From Sclerodactyla briareus (Eukaryota > Echinodermata > Holothuroidea > Dendrochirotida > Sclerodactylidae): a DNA stretch of 64,000 bases. The stretch spans positions 124,001-188,000 of the forward strand of contig JAODTK010005768.1 in the NCBI GenBank assembly GCA_026419785.1, given 5' to 3'. The notes under the pieces were generated by a model. It was not told the origin of the DNA. It saw nothing but the letters and a program-made list of their open reading frames with translations, and did not search any database. Each line of letters opens with the position of its first letter. Position 1 is the first letter of the stretch. The translations under genes and the position numbers were made by a program. Positions 22,733 to 35,540 of the stretch are shown piece after piece.

Positions 22733-22890
22733 TCACCCAGTGCAGTCACATGATCACATGAATCCAGGTCTGTGTTCCATTGCTGTTGATGTGTGAAGTC
22801 CAAAAATTGCAACTCATGCCCTTCTAATGGGTGTTGATTCAAACCAATCCATCATCTTCCCCAGAGTGGCACCTATTATAAAATATAACT
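22733..22890 (-). other. possible unassigned coding exon with one frame change
   Basis: On the minus strand 'tataatag' precedes GATLGKMMDWFESTPIRR, a change of frame, then HELQFLDFTHQQQWNTDLDS and CDHVTALG before a good donor 'gtgagac'. Amino-acid composition is protein-like, but I recognise no family. GATLGKM is faintly like the G-A-x-x-T-L segment of the oxidase FAD domain. Confidence 0.3.
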
Positions 22891-24689
22891 GTATGATTCT
22901 CGTAGAGTTCATCTTAATTTTGGTCTGTCTTTGTTCTATTTTAGGGTCAAAAAAAAGACAGTAGATACTGAAGAAAAACAGGGTTTGTTGATGTCATCTT
23001 GGGTCATTTTGATTATTGGGACAACTTGTTAGGCCTGCACCATCATTCCCCCCGTCACTGCGAGAGATCATGAGCTTGCAATTGTTTATACATAACACCT
23101 CAAGGGGGCAACACTTACAAATTAGTGTAATTTAAAACTATTCTTAGCAATACCACATATCTGAGGTGAATGGGCAGTACTAGATAGGGCCATGAAAAGC
23201 ATTATACTGTGCACCGTTTTCCCTACACTGGTACTACCACACCAGCCCCGGGAGATTACAACCCCTGTGGGAGCAAAGCTCGAGTGTCGACAAGTACCTG
23301 GTGTTCATCTGCAATAGGTGATGAATATAAATTTGATGAGAAGTGTAACCTTTATAGCAAATTTCACAAGCATTAAAATTTTTACAACCGCCTTCAAATT
23401 TTTTTTCATTCTGACGTACTGACTCAAGAATAACATTTTGTACGTCTGTTGTTCAATCCTCATTTTTTGAAACCCTCTTTCTGTATGTTCTCCATATATT
23501 ATCATGATGACTAGCTGTAGCCATGGGAAGACAAAACTAAATTATTAATGTATTTAAACACTGGTTATTTAAATTTCATGCTGTAATTATTGCCCGGCCT
23601 CGGAAGGTGTGGCCCGACCCGCGTCTTGGACCTTGGATGCAGCGACTCGACTACAACAATGGTATTCAGCTTGTCTGTATATGTCCAAGTTTTTTTTGTA
23701 CTTCGACCAATTTTATTGTACGTACTTTGATCCTTTGATGAGAAGCAGCTTAAATAAGAACTGTAAAATAATGGCTTATGACCCCCTCATTCTATATAGG
23801 GCGCAGAGAATGTATTTTGCCTCACACACAGAACTCCTTATTAAATGCCTTGCTGTTAAACCCCCCCCCCCCCCACACCACCCTGTGCAATGTGATAGTG
23901 GGGACAATACAAACTGGACCCTGATTCTGCCATCAAATGGGCTCCTCGCCACCAAAGTAAACACATAACCGAAGATTGCGGCAGACTCTGATTGAAGTAC
24001 TCCGCCTGTTTATTTTGATAACGCCCAGGACTTCAAACAATCGTGTTTACTGAGTGGAAACTGGAATATCCTTTATCCTAGAATCCACTACAGGGTTTTG
24101 TAATTGCTAAGACTAACAAGCACAGTGCATTTGAGAACAATATCAGGAACTCCCCAGTGAATATCACTCCAAAAAGTTTTGATTGGTCATCCCCCCTCAC
24201 ACCCCTTCAGGGTGTAACTCACTGTAATTCCTCACCCTGCGATCATCTCTGTGACAGATTTCTGAAATTGCCACCTTTTTCTTCAGTTGGGGGGGTGGGT
24301 CTGGCGGGTGGGGATAGAGGGCAGTTGAACTATGAATCCTATAGCATCTTCCCCCCCCCCCTTTGTACGCAGTGCAACCACTCGTGGGAAGTTAGGGTGT
24401 CCAAGCAGTAAGAAGCACCGTTGTGCTTGCAAAAACATTAGTTGACCAAGTTGACTAGAGTCCATAGGCTCTCAGCTGATATGGGGAATTGAACCAGCTG
24501 CCACACTGAAAGGCTGTATTTATTTGAATACCAAGAAGGTTATGATCTCCCTGCTCAATACGAATGTTAAATCCCACGCAATGAACACCACTTCTCTGGA
24601 GTTGAGGCCAATCTTCATGCCTACCGGTAAATAATTTTACTGATATGTCTAATGACCAGACCCATCTTGCTGCTATCCAGCTTCATAGT

Positions 24690-25215
24690 ATACATATCGA
24701 TAGCTTTTTTTTCGTCCGAGATTTTTGTTTTCGCGTCTCTGTCGGTTCAATTCCTCCGTCGCCTTTTTTTTCCTGTGCGGAAAGGTCACTGCATCGTGTT
24801 TGCAGTCGTGTTTTGTTCTTTTTCAATGTGCTTGGGTTTTTTGTTCTGGACAAGATTTTTATCTTCTTTAACTTTGTTTCCGGCGCAAGGATTCCTCATT
24901 TTGTGGGCGTTCTTTTTTATGTAATCATCTGAATTTTTTTGTTTTTTGTGCACGTTTTTATTTTATGTTTCTAACATTTTGATCACAATTGTTTTTTCAG
25001 ACGAATCTCTCAATTTTCTGATAGCAATGGGGAGTTTGCCCATTTTTTTTTTTTTTTTTTGCATTTTTGGTTTTTCTGTTTGTTGATACTTTGTTTTTTT
25101 TTAGGCTACTTTTTATTTGTTTGAAAATTTGATTTTCTATTTACTTTTTCGCAGCGATGTACCCCACCCCAAAAACAAAAAAAAAAAAAAAAAAACAACA
25201 AAAAAAAACAAAACC
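24690..25215. repeat. T-rich block followed by A-rich tract
   Basis: 24690-25160 is very rich in T, with runs up to about 18 (near 25040). 25170-25215 is nearly pure A broken by C. The opposite composition of neighbouring blocks would allow a loose stem. Apparent open frames here are composition artefacts. Confidence 0.8.
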
Positions 25216-26443
25216 CATACACAACAGAGATCTGGGGTAAAGTGGTTATGTTCCTTTAATACCTGTGAGTGTGTCCTTTGCCTGATACACACACTGTACG
25301 ACAGATATTTTGGTAAATCCCATATCTAAGGCATGTCTACATCTTAAGGCATAGTGAGATGAAATCTGATGCATTGCTGACATGGGGCATGTCCCAGCCC
25401 TGGGCCAATTTGAGGGCCTGTGAAAGTGTATCACACCATTGTAGGGCACTAGTGAAGGGGCCTCCATGTTCATCTTTTGGACCAGGGCCCTGCTTCTGAG
25501 TGACAATGTTCACTGTTCAGCTTAGGCTTTAAAGCTGTCATGGGTCACCTGGGGTATACTAATTTCTGCTATCTATTTGCTGCTAAACCATTTGCACACA
25601 CTAATCCCCTTACAGAGCAATCTTCCTAAACACCAGTGGGGTCAGGAATTGCTAGTCATGCCATTTTAATGATCAGTTGGTGTTTTATTTTGGTTGTATT
25701 TTTTGTTCCAACCCACCGATCTTGAAAGGTCGAAAGTAGCATTGCCAGTTGGCAGATAATTAACAGCGCATCTAAATGTATATAGAGGTGGATAGTTTGG
25801 CGAGCCCGCGATGTGCTACCTATAAATGGCCTAATCGTAACCATTTCTGTTCATCAGGCCTGGATTGTTGTCTACCGAGAGTATTAATCGTGGAACTTTG
25901 TGCTCAAAATCTAATCTTGTTTGTGTTCACGCAACAAAAAATTCATCAGAATTGGTCTCAATGTTTTTCAGATTAGGCCTGCTAACAAAAGTGTGGCATA
26001 CGCCATGCATGTGAAAACACAAAAGTTGATCTTCATGTCCTTTCTGAGGTTGAAAACGGCACTTTTACACTATGGCCTATTATGCCTGTTCAATGACCTG
26101 TAACCTTGACCTTTCACATGGTCAACAATTTCCTCTATAACTTTTATTGTATTGCATCCAAAATCTTGAAAACAAGTTACAGACTCACCACCCAAGGACA
26201 TTATAGCACAATTTCAAGAAATCTAATGTTTTTCTTCATAGGGAGAGATTTTTCTTCATTTCCATAAGTCAAGCAAGACAGCATAGGTTCGAATTGTACA
26301 ACACACAATTAGAACATGGTTTACACAGCCCAGCTTCACACACAGTAACTAATCAATCAACATCATAGTTGAGAAGTTTGTGGTCAACAGACTGGGATGG
26401 AATATGCTACTTCCAACCTGTGTTGCCACTCCCAATGTGGGAA

Positions 26444-26490
26444 CTAGATATCGCCTGGTGGGTAAACAGCCAACGTGTATATCACTCACT
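26444..26490 (+). repeat. solo copy of the CTAGACACCGCCTGG-type terminal repeat
   Basis: 'gaactagatatcgcctggtg' then 'ggtaaacagccaacgtgtat' closely matches the element end at 52355-52400. No partner in inverse orientation is seen nearby. Confidence 0.55.
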
Positions 26491-27659
26491 TTGATTAATC
26501 AGAGGGTGACATTGGTCGCCTTGTTTTTTTATCAGAAGGGGATTATGACCATGGAAGTGGGAGGTTGGAACTTTGTAACAATCACACACCATTTCGAAAT
26601 CTGCAATCTGCAGTGAATCACTTCGTCAGATATTCACATGGGGGAGATGCATTGGGGTGGGGTCCTATGGGAAAAAACATTGTCGTTTTTGTTCCAAAAC
26701 GTGCAAAACTGGAAGGATATCATTTCCGAGTTTAAAATGGCTGCAACTCAAAAATTGGTCTCAAAAGCAAATCGCCATGCCTCGAAATGCGGCAACAGCA
26801 GAAAGCTCTGTTTTGTAGAAATTTTGGCCAAAATTCAAAATGGCCGCCGTGGGGTTGTAACGGTGAAACAAAAGTTGTCTCAAAATGATCGCCAATGCAA
26901 GTACCTTTCAGGTCATTGAGGTCCAGTGTCCACAATACATCTTCAGATGGCTTATAGAGCAGATATTCTTCTGCTCCAGAGAATCATGGGAAAAATGTCC
27001 AATTAGCCAAAATTACTCTTAAATTACCACAATTGACATTGCGCGTAACTTGCAAATTGCTATAAGAAGCCTGCTCAAGGAAAACATTAGTGATGCATTT
27101 GAAAACATTCCAATGGCTCTTTATAGCAGAAGAGGACAATTTGAGGAGTTTACACTAATGGACCATTAATGCTCCTTTAATGACCTTTTACCCTGGACTT
27201 CATGGGGCCAAGTATGTCCAAGTGGTCGATGAACTTTGTGTCCACGTTTTTGGTCAACATCCATCAAAGACTGAGCAAACAGGGTCAAAGGAAGGCAAAA
27301 GTTGACGGGATGGATAAATAGATAGATAGTTAGAATGACAATAGCTCAACCATTTCTTGGGGCATAGCTGGTTTGAGCTAGAAAGACATGTTTTCTCACT
27401 CTATTGCTCAAGCAGAGCCAATGGACAATGGCCTGTATTAAAAGGGTTGGCTCAACCAAACCAACAATGGCAAAAGGCAAGACGTAAATTCGTATCATTC
27501 CACTTAGAAATCCAGAAAAGGCTGTAAAATATGTCATGATGCAAGTACATTCTTGTTTCCAGGAGAGTTGCTGCCAGGAGTAAACAGATGGCAGAATTCA
27601 CATTACATTTCCAGTAATTGTCAAAAACCAACAGCATAAACAGTTTCATGGCATCTTAC

Positions 27660-27804
27660 CAATCTCTGTGTTGCCAACAACGATCTTGGCATGAGGGTGT
27701 GTGGACTTGATCTCCAGGAGTTCGGAAACGCGTGATGGGCGGAACCACTGGACCCTTGGCCCAGAGAGCAGCAACGGCCTGGGAGGTCCCTTTCGCCCCG
27801 TGAC
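27660..27804 (-). CDS. XDH: xanthine dehydrogenase exon, start of FAD domain (VVGNTEIG)
   Basis: A 145 bp minus-strand exon between 'ttcatcctag' and 'gtaagatgcc'. It encodes 48 codons plus one base, including PRPLLLSGPRVQWFRP, SRVSELLEIKSTHP and HAKIVVGNTEIG. V-V-G-N-T-E-I-G is the pyrophosphate-binding loop of the FAD domain in xanthine dehydrogenase, preceded as usual by a W-(F/Y/I)-x-(P/A) start and an (L/E)LL-x-(L/I)K helix. It follows the exon ending FPPELV (30576) in phase 0 and ends in phase 1 at the glycine. No frame break, clean splice sites. The next exon in the protein, which should begin I-E-M/L-K, was not found. Confidence 0.88.
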
Positions 27805-27914
27805 CTAGGATGAATTGATTGAAATTGGCAAAATTTCAGCATGATGTAATACTTCTCATTTGCAAATTGAATAATGTACTCATGCCATGTGGTATGGTCT
27901 ACTCGGCTTCTATA

Positions 27915-28145
27915 GGGGGATTTCCATGGGGGATTTCCATGACCTTCTTAATGACATCCCGCACTGAATTCTCAACTGGACATCCAAGAAAAGAGCCCAA
28001 AAACAACAGCAAACAGCTGTGAGAAAGTGACAACATAAATTTCATGAAAATTTTGATGACTTTTCCGTGACTTAACTCTTCACTTCACTGGATTTCATGA
28101 TGAAATTCTGCGACTTTTCCATGACCGTGGGGAACCTCGAAAATG
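27915..28145 (+). repeat. interspersed repeat, 'catgacttttccatgacc' family, copy 1
   Basis: Shares order and wording with 29462-29745: 'gatttccatgaccttct', 'aactggacatccaag', 'agcaaacagct', 'gacttttccatgacc'. The same 'catgacttttcc' motif lies near both ends, as in a MITE with subterminal repeats. Confidence 0.7.
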
Positions 28146-28545
28146 GAGAGGATGGAGCAACATGGATCTGCCTCATGCAGTAGGCCCTGTTTTTCAAGTA
28201 CCCAGTATAGCTTGACCAAGAATCCCACCATAGGGGTGTATCATTTCCATTCTAATAGAATTAATGCCTTGATAAAATAATAAAATTATAACCAGGGATC
28301 GAAATAAGGAATCAGAGTCTGTGGTTACTTTTCAAAAGAAAGATCCCCTGGTCATGGAATTCGGACTGGACAGGGGTTATCTTGTTAGGACCAAGGGCTC
28401 TGATCACCTTCTCAACTTCTGCAATGAGGAGGACCAGCACTTCAAAATATGAAAAGAGGCTTTAAAACCTAGCTCACATGCACTACTACATACACTGAAG
28501 AGTCAGTCTGTCAAGAAAACTTGAAACAGTGCTTGCTGCATTCAT

Positions 28546-28989
28546 TTAATAGTTAGGCCTACCTAAATGTGACCAAGTAAAGACCCCAGGGGCTATTTGC
28601 CCCCAATAATAGGCACCTGGTTTATATATCATTTCATTAGACCTGGGTTTATCAATGTATTTTAGGGGGCTAATATTCCTGGGCCCCCACTTATCGTGAA
28701 CCCTGCTTATAACCCCATGATTTTTGTGTTCTAATGAAAGCACAGCCGAATTGGGACAAAGGGTCGAGAACAGAGTTTTGTTCAAGTTGTGGTCATCTTG
28801 GGTGATCAGATGACCACAGGGTCTCTGGGACATTGATCTCCTTTGGCATATCACTACCATAAAGTGGAAGCAATGGCCAGGGTTACCAAAAAAGTACAAT
28901 CTCTTCAATGTGGTATAGCTGGGGAATACAGCATAATTACCATGAGTATATGTATAAAGACAGTAACTGTGTGTATAACTATGAGTCAC
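28546..28989 (-). other. open frame of 147 codons, probably not a gene
   Basis: Longest open frame outside the retrotransposon and satellites. No domain, signal or family resemblance, no upstream promoter or splice context, and low-complexity start (Y/T/H-rich). It lies in an intron of the oxidase gene. Treated as chance. Confidence 0.25.
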
Positions 28990-29461
28990 TTATGTCATCA
29001 CAAGGATGGCATGTTAACAGTTCAGATTTGCATCACACTTGTAGTTAAACATAGTGTATATCAGAATGTGTGTTGTGATGGGTGTGCTCTGCACAGCACA
29101 TAGCATTGGATACTATACAGTACCGATACGCTGGCATTTCACAAGGCTAAGATTTTACCTACATTACGCCCAACTTGCTGCTACGATTTATCAGTAGAAG
29201 TGATATGGAAAGGATTGAGCTTCCTGTAGTTTTTATCGTATTTGTAGGAAGGGGCGGCTAAAAGCCCTCCAGTGTTGTTACCAACTATTTTTTCCCATCT
29301 TGTTGCTTTGATTGCAGGTTTCTGTAGCATATTGAGTGATTTTTTCTCATTCGATGAGTTTCATGAAGAAAATTGAAATTCCATCATTCTATTATTTGTG
29401 GCGAATTCTGTGAATGCAGAAGTCAGGGCCCCCAATAATCAAGGTTCCTGCAGCGATTCTG

Positions 29462-29745
29462 GGCGATAAATTTCCATGAAATTCTCATGACTTTTCCATG
29501 ACCAAAATGAAGGATATCCATGACCTTCTCTATGAAATCTCGCATAAAATTTCAACTGAACATCCAAAAAAGAGCCAAAGCAACAAAGCAAACAGCTTGT
29601 GAGAAGTAACAACACTTAATAAAGATTTCCATGACTTATTCATATCAATTTTTTCACTGAATTTAAAAACTTAACCAGGCCTGGATTATTATTGATGAAA
29701 CTTCATGACTTTTCCATGTTTTCCATGATCGCGGGAACTCTGAAT
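29462..29745 (+). repeat. interspersed repeat, 'catgacttttccatgacc' family, copy 2
   Basis: Partner of 27915-28145. It begins 'gataaatttccatgaaattc' and ends 'gacttttccatgttttccat' followed by 'gatcgcgggaac'. It is longer than copy 1 and carries extra sequence at both ends. Confidence 0.7.
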
Positions 29746-30575
29746 ATTGCTATTGTGTCAAAGGTCATAGAGGTACACTGGTCGTTGGATTTTGCATGAA
29801 CAGGGAGCAATCCTTTCAGAACTCCTCTGAGGAAAAAACGACATATTCTTGCCAGTCACAAAAACTTTACAGATTCCCCCCCCCCCCCCGCCCCTCCCAT
29901 ACTCATCAACAAGAACATCTGCGAAAATTAGATTAAAACGTGGTTGTGTCGTCAGAGATTAGTGACAGTTTAGAAGTAAACTGCTATGGGAAGAATCTTG
30001 TCTATTAAACCCCCGAGCTGTTCGATAGTGAGCAAGTGCAATTACAACTTTTGAAAGGCTTATGAAAACTAAACATCCATTTGCTGTACATGACATGCCA
30101 CAGTGTATGTAGAAATTGCTCATGCACCTAGTTTCAGAAAAGGAATCCAAAAATCTTGGTCATCATTAAGTTGGGACTAAGTGTAATTCACATCTACCAA
30201 GTTTCCTCGAAATATATGACACGCGTACACACAAGTGTCCATGGCACAGTAGCTCGCCTGATAATTGACTGTGGTGTGATGTTATAACGTGCAAAATTGA
30301 TGAAACAAGTGATGATGAAAAGTTGAACATGACTTCTGCCTCAATAAATTCCTGATACTAACCAACACTTGTGATGATCTGACTTTAATAAGCATATGAG
30401 AGAGATCCGCTGTGCAATTTCGAAGGAATGGTTATAACTGACCCTTAGTCAATGATGACACCGACCAACTATTATGGTTTCCAATTTGTGAGCCTAAAAT
30501 GCCAACAACTTTTTTTTATGTGTTAGTGTTATACTGAGTACATCACTAAAGAGTAGCATTCATTAGACAACTCAC

Positions 30576-30656
30576 CACCAGTTCAGGAGGGAAGATCGGC
30601 TCTTGGCTTGGGTCATACATTTCAAATTCCTCTGCAGAGAAAAGCCGAGTAGGAAG
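30576..30656 (-). CDS. XDH: xanthine dehydrogenase exon, linker before FAD domain (IFPPEL)
   Basis: An 81 bp exon of exactly 27 codons on the minus strand, phase 0 at both ends, with acceptor 'ctttag' and donor 'gtgagttg'. It encodes LPTRLFSAEEFEMY then DPSQEPIFPPELV. The D-P-(T/S)-Q-E-P-I-F-P-P-E-L signature marks the end of the linker between the second 2Fe-2S domain and the FAD domain in xanthine dehydrogenases. An F-x-x-x-E-F motif before it is also usual. No frame break. This exon is one of the clearest in the window. Confidence 0.92.
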
Positions 30657-31859
30657 CTAAAGAAAAAGAATCCAAAAGACTGTGACTCTTTGGCTTAATT
30701 TTTTTTCAAGGTCAGAATTACATGAGACAGAATAAGTGCATGTAAGCAATGTCTTTGTTAGGACATCATCGAAAAATGCAGGAATTATGGGACAGATAAT
30801 AGGAATATCACTGACAGTGACAGCAAGTCACAGGAACACAATATGGTAGCCCATTCTTATGGGAGAGAGGTTGATCGAGACAACAGTGGGGGCAGGTAGC
30901 TCGGTGTGATCCATATGAGAGTAAACTAAGAGCAAATATAATTCATCTCTGCTATAACTGGGAGCAGTACAACTCACATTCCTGGCCATTGGAATATACC
31001 ACAGTGAGAAGAAATCTGTGTCTGGTAGTCCAGTATAATATAGCGAGAGATGGAATATATCATTGCTCAAGTATAATGGTCATGTGAATATGACTTGGTT
31101 CCTGGTACTTTTATTCATTACATTAAAGGAATTGAAGGACCCACGAACCAAATTTCAGGTGATATAATTGTGATAACAATCATCTGGCACATTTGCTATC
31201 GAAAGTTGTGTTGAGCCGATTATCGGTAACAGTATCGGTATTGGCCGATATGGCCTGATATCGGTAACATTTTTTATCCTTAACCGATAGTGGCCTACCG
31301 ATATTCACCCAGCACCGTGTCCACAAACTCTTCCAAACAATGGCTCGGTTTGTTTCTTCCCAAAATGACAGCCTAATGTATTGTCACATCTCTGACATGA
31401 ACACAATTTAGTTGGCTGCATACCAAAGCCATCATTGCACCCCTGGGAGGTCAATCCACGCAATAAATGGCTCAAACTGGACCACCCAACATTCCTGAAC
31501 ACCCCTAATGGCCCTCTACCCAAGACCTCACATGTAACTTTGAAGAAGTCAATTGAAGATTGTGGGAGGAGATGCATCCAGTACCATTGTGTGAATTTCC
31601 TAAAATGGGCCCTCGGGCCCAAATTGGACCTTGGACTAAAAATCCCGACACCACGAGAGTATGGCGTAGAAAAATCATTATGACCAAACATCAGCACTGT
31701 GCCCCAAAATTTGTAGGAATCCTTTTGAATTTTTTCACATATGGCCTATTGTGCCCCCTTAATGACCTTTGTGACTTAACCGTCCCAAGCCAAACCTGTC
31801 CCTTGTGTCAATAACATTGTGTCCAAGTTTGGTCACATCCATCATAGATGACTGTTTTG
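30657..31859. other. intron, nothing clearly recognised
   Basis: Contains a short 'cggtaacagtatcggtattg'-type repeat at 31215-31300 and open frames at 31305-31697 without motifs. Confidence 0.45.
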
Positions 31860-32450
31860 GGGTAAAAAAACTGAATTTCAACCTGATCAGACCAGGCGTT
31901 CGGGACTTTGTGTGTTAACAAGATTTTCAAGATTTTCAGACTATTGACCTCAGCTTGACCTTTGACCTGCCCTAAAAATGGGATCGGGTACTGATTATGG
32001 GAACCCATATACTAAGTATGAACTTGATCCATCCAAGTGGGGGCGAGTTATCGTGTTAACAAGCTAAAAATGCCCAAACTATCCATTTGTCACAATTCCC
32101 CATTTTTCCCAAAATCTGACATCCGATTACACAAAAACAGTAGGGCTCCTCATAAGAGAGCTGTATACCAAATTTCAACCTGATCAGACAAGGAACTTGT
32201 AGACTGATCGTGTAACAGACTTTTTCAGACGTTGACCTCTCCTGACCTACGATTACCTTTGACCGGACCTTAAGACAATAGGGATCATGTATCATTATGT
32301 GGAACCATTATACCACGTATGAACTTGATCCATCCAGGTGGGGTTGAGTATCGTGTTAAACAACAAACACAAAAAAACCAGGCTGAGGGTCACACAAACA
32401 CTGGTCATGACTGCTAGATTGCTCTGACTTCGTCAAGGAATCAAAAACGA
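31860..32450 (+). repeat. about two units of the ~300 bp family with right end
   Basis: Degenerate units with the usual order ('caacctgatcagacc', 'cgtgtt', 'ttttcagac', 'tgacctttgacc', 'atactaagtatgaacttgat'), then a CA-rich stretch and the end 'gacttcgtcaaggaatcaaa' at 32427-32448. Confidence 0.75.
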
Positions 32451-32454
32451 TACT

Positions 32455-32800
32455 GGTTATCGGCCCTCACACTATTGCTCTTTCTGACAACATATAGCCA
32501 TACACAAGAACAGAAGGGAGATTGTACCAGCTCAATGAGGGCAACATAATGTCTGACAAATTTCCCATTTTTCCAACCAACCAATATGGTTCCTGTACTC
32601 TGATAGGAAAGTTACACAATAAATTTCTAGGTTTTCAGACTTTGGCCTCTGGTGACCTCAGATGGACAATGACCTGACGCAAAACATAAGGTTACGAACT
32701 CATCAAAAGGAACAAGGCTGGAAAACACATACCAAGTATGCGCTCCATCCATCCAGGGTCAAGTTTGGCCGTGTTCACAGGTCAAAATTGGCCAAATACG
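32455..32800 (+). repeat. left-end part plus one unit of the ~300 bp family
   Basis: Begins with the left-end sequence of the larger units ('ctttctgacaac', 'atagccatacacaagaacag', 'gggagattgtaccagctcaa'), then one degenerate unit to 'gtgttcacaggtcaaaattg'. No right end. Confidence 0.65.
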
Positions 32801-33432
32801 GAATCAAAAGAGTTTATTGGACACTTTGGACAGGTTTTACAGCATGCTACCCTATATCCAAATTTGAGTGGCCTTTTTAATGTCCTTGACGGCAATCTTC
32901 ATCTTGAAGATAAGAATCTCTGAACATGTCATAAACAAGGCACTGGCTAGTATATTTATCTCCTGCATGTGTAATAGTAATATATTAACAAACTTGAGTG
33001 GCTTATCATTGAGTGGTGTATCATTAGCTTTATGGCCTAACTTTTGTTTGGGCAATCCACAAGTATTGTATCAAACCATCCATCCATCCTATATTGGTGC
33101 AGAAGTGGCTTGCAGGTATAATTACCTATATCATATGGAGAAAGATCACAATATTAGACCGTGAAGAGGTACCAAGCCCTATAAGCATCACAGCAGTGGA
33201 ATTCCTTCAACCGGTCCCTAATTGCTGATTCCCAAGAGATGAAACTCCCATTTGAGATGTAGATTTAGATTGTCAAAGTTGTCTTGTTCCCCTTTCCATG
33301 ATCAGTAGTGGGTAAATATCACCCCAGTGGACTCAATATCAAAGATGAGGTATACAAGTATAGTACAATGAGCACCCTACTCAGTCACTCAAGGAAAAGT
33401 GAAAGTTAGGAGCATATGCTGTGAGCAGCGCC

Positions 33433-33623
33433 TACAATCCCCGCCAAAATTGTTGGAACACTGCATGGCTTCGAGCACTGAAGGATTTCTGTTCGTCACG
33501 GTACCCCTCCCCTTCCCCCTGTTCAAGGTTGGTATCGTAGTAGAAAATCCTGCAAGTTTGAAGAGAACAACATTGAATAAGGGGTGCGGGGGAGGTGTTC
33601 CAATAATTTTGGTGGGGGATTGA
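33433..33623. mobile_element. Tc1/mariner-like MITE, ~190 bp
   Basis: Ends are inverted repeats of about 28 bp: left 'ctacaatccccgccaaaatt' then 'gttggaacac'; right, on the minus strand, 'ctcaatcccccaccaaaatt' then 'attggaacac'. The termini resemble those at 49335 and 50670 ('tacaatcttggacaaaat' then 'ttgggacac'). No coding capacity. Tc1/mariner is inferred from the terminal style and possible TA borders. Confidence 0.7.
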
Positions 33624-34849
33624 GCTTCGAGGGGCTAATGGTCCTGACATCACAGCCCGAGCCCACATGCTGTTAATTGCAGACGAAGGGGCCAGTGCTG
33701 CCTTAACAGCAGTCTGCCCACCGGCCCCAGTCCCTGAACTGAGCGCCCACCGAGACTGGGCAACAGGAACAGGTCTTGGTAGACCAATGAGGGATTCTAA
33801 ACACGGATTTCCCCAGGTGAAAGCGGCACGTCTCTAGCAACACTGTGTCAACCACACAGTTAGTTCGTAAGTCATCAGTCACTTATATTTTTGCAATCTC
33901 TTGAAAATTAACATAGCCCATTTTCACATGATCTTGAAGGAAATGCGGCTTGGATACAACAGAGGTTATATACATGGTTCCTATGTGGAGTTATGAGTTC
34001 TCAAAGTTTGGTCCATTATGCAGAGAAATTGGGGCGAATCCCAACAAGATGGAGGGAGTCATGCAATTAGTCAAGACATCATATTTCCTAAACTTCAGGC
34101 AAGGAATCCCCAAACATGTGGTTCTCTTTGTACATGATAAGCAGTAATGAGGATTTGACTCAATCAGATTGAACTGGACTTAACTGCTCGTTCCCCAAAT
34201 ATGTTGAAGTCTACATCGGTGGTGGCACCCGGTCCTAGAAGTTCCTCAATGGTGGTTCAGGGCCATTCAAAGATTTCTGTTTACTGTCAGTGACATTTTA
34301 CTCAATCAGGGGCTATGGTATATATGTGCGAATTTGTTCCACCGAAAAAGGGTTATTGATTATTGCATAACTGACCAAGAAAATAGGTTATGCTGCAGTG
34401 GCACTGGGGGGCTCCGGGAGTATTTGTGTCGTACCAGCACACCAATTAACATATTCTGCAATCGCTCAATGAGTCGTTTTACAAAGCTGCGGGACACTTC
34501 CGGCAAGAGGTTCACCCTCCCCAACAGGTTGTAACATTAATCTTTTCCAGGGGTGGACATTAAGAACTGTATAGCCGCTTATATATGCATGTTGACAGTT
34601 TGTAGAAAGATAGGAGGATGGATACGCTGATTTCAAACTTAAGCAAGGAACTCCCAAAATAAGACAAGGCGAAATTGCCCCCACCAGTGTCTCGCCTGGT
34701 TGCCTGATCAGTGGTTGGTTTCTTCTATCAGTCACCATATAAACAATTACAATGCATTCCATGTGTTGCTTTCAGGTTTTGTTTTGTTTCTGGTATTAGC
34801 ATTTAACAGAAACATTCAGTGATCAATTTCAAATTCGTAAGGACTGATT

Positions 34850-35160
34850 GTTGACCATGTCTACCAAAGGAGTACTAAGTTTTGTGAAATTGTGACTTAA
34901 ATTGCCTGACTATTAGCAAATTAACACAATACTTGATTTATGGCAGTGCACCCATTTTTCTAATCAAATATCTCAGGACTAATGGTGGACCACACTTATT
35001 ACATTTCACGGAAAACCAACAAACCAACAAAATTTGGATAAATGAAGCAAACCATACACATTGAATAACCTCCAGTGATCCAAATTAAAAAAACTTGGGG
35101 ACCATACCCATCAAGCTTCAATGAAATCAAACAGACTGCGAAATTGAGAATAAATCATGC
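34850..35160 (+). repeat. repeat family C, copy 1
   Basis: Matches 62640-62860 over ~220 bp: 'gtgaaattgtgactta', 'attgcctgac', 'tcaggact', 'acttattacatttcacgg', 'aacaaaccaaca', 'gcaaaccatacacattgaat' and corresponding variants. Confidence 0.65.
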
Positions 35161-35164
35161 AAAT

Positions 35165-35540
35165 TAGAAGCACCAGATGACCTCCAGTGACCATCGTTTA
35201 AGCCTTATTATAGGGAAACACACATGCCAAGTAAGCTTGTCCCATCCAGGTTTTTTTTTATTAGGGGAGGGGTGTTTGTATGCTAAAAATTGGTCAAAAT
35301 ATCAATTCCTCGAATTTGTTATCATTTTTCAGCAAAAACTAACCCTGGTCTACACCAAAAACAATAGGGTTCTTGTATTTGCCATAAGAAAAACTATACA
35401 CTAAATTACAAAGTGATCAGAAATTCTGCTGACCTAGCTATTGTTTGGCCTGACCTCCATTGAATAGGTTTAATGTACTTATCATGGTGCACCCACATAC
35501 CAAGTATAGGCTCGATCCACACAAGTATGGTTGAATAATC
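35165..35540 (+). repeat. ~300 bp family, one unit and a partial
   Basis: Has the usual landmarks. A stretch at 35394-35487 is apparently identical to 35913-36006, although the rest of the two units has diverged. Confidence 0.75.

Larger units (their letters stand above)
22900..27650. other. intron, mostly nothing recognised
   Basis: Includes a C run near 23861-23875, a G/C-run region at 24285-24361, a T-rich then A-rich block (given separately), and at 26444-26490 a sequence like the terminal repeat found at 52355. Exons for the start of the FAD domain were searched for by eye and not found. Confidence 0.4.

Noticed and set aside
22733..22890. Assignment of GATLGKM... to the oxidase FAD domain
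   Set aside because: Only a few residues agree; the rest does not fit, so it was left unassigned.
28546..28989. 147-codon minus-strand open frame as a possible gene
   Set aside because: No motif, conservation signal or splice/promoter context.
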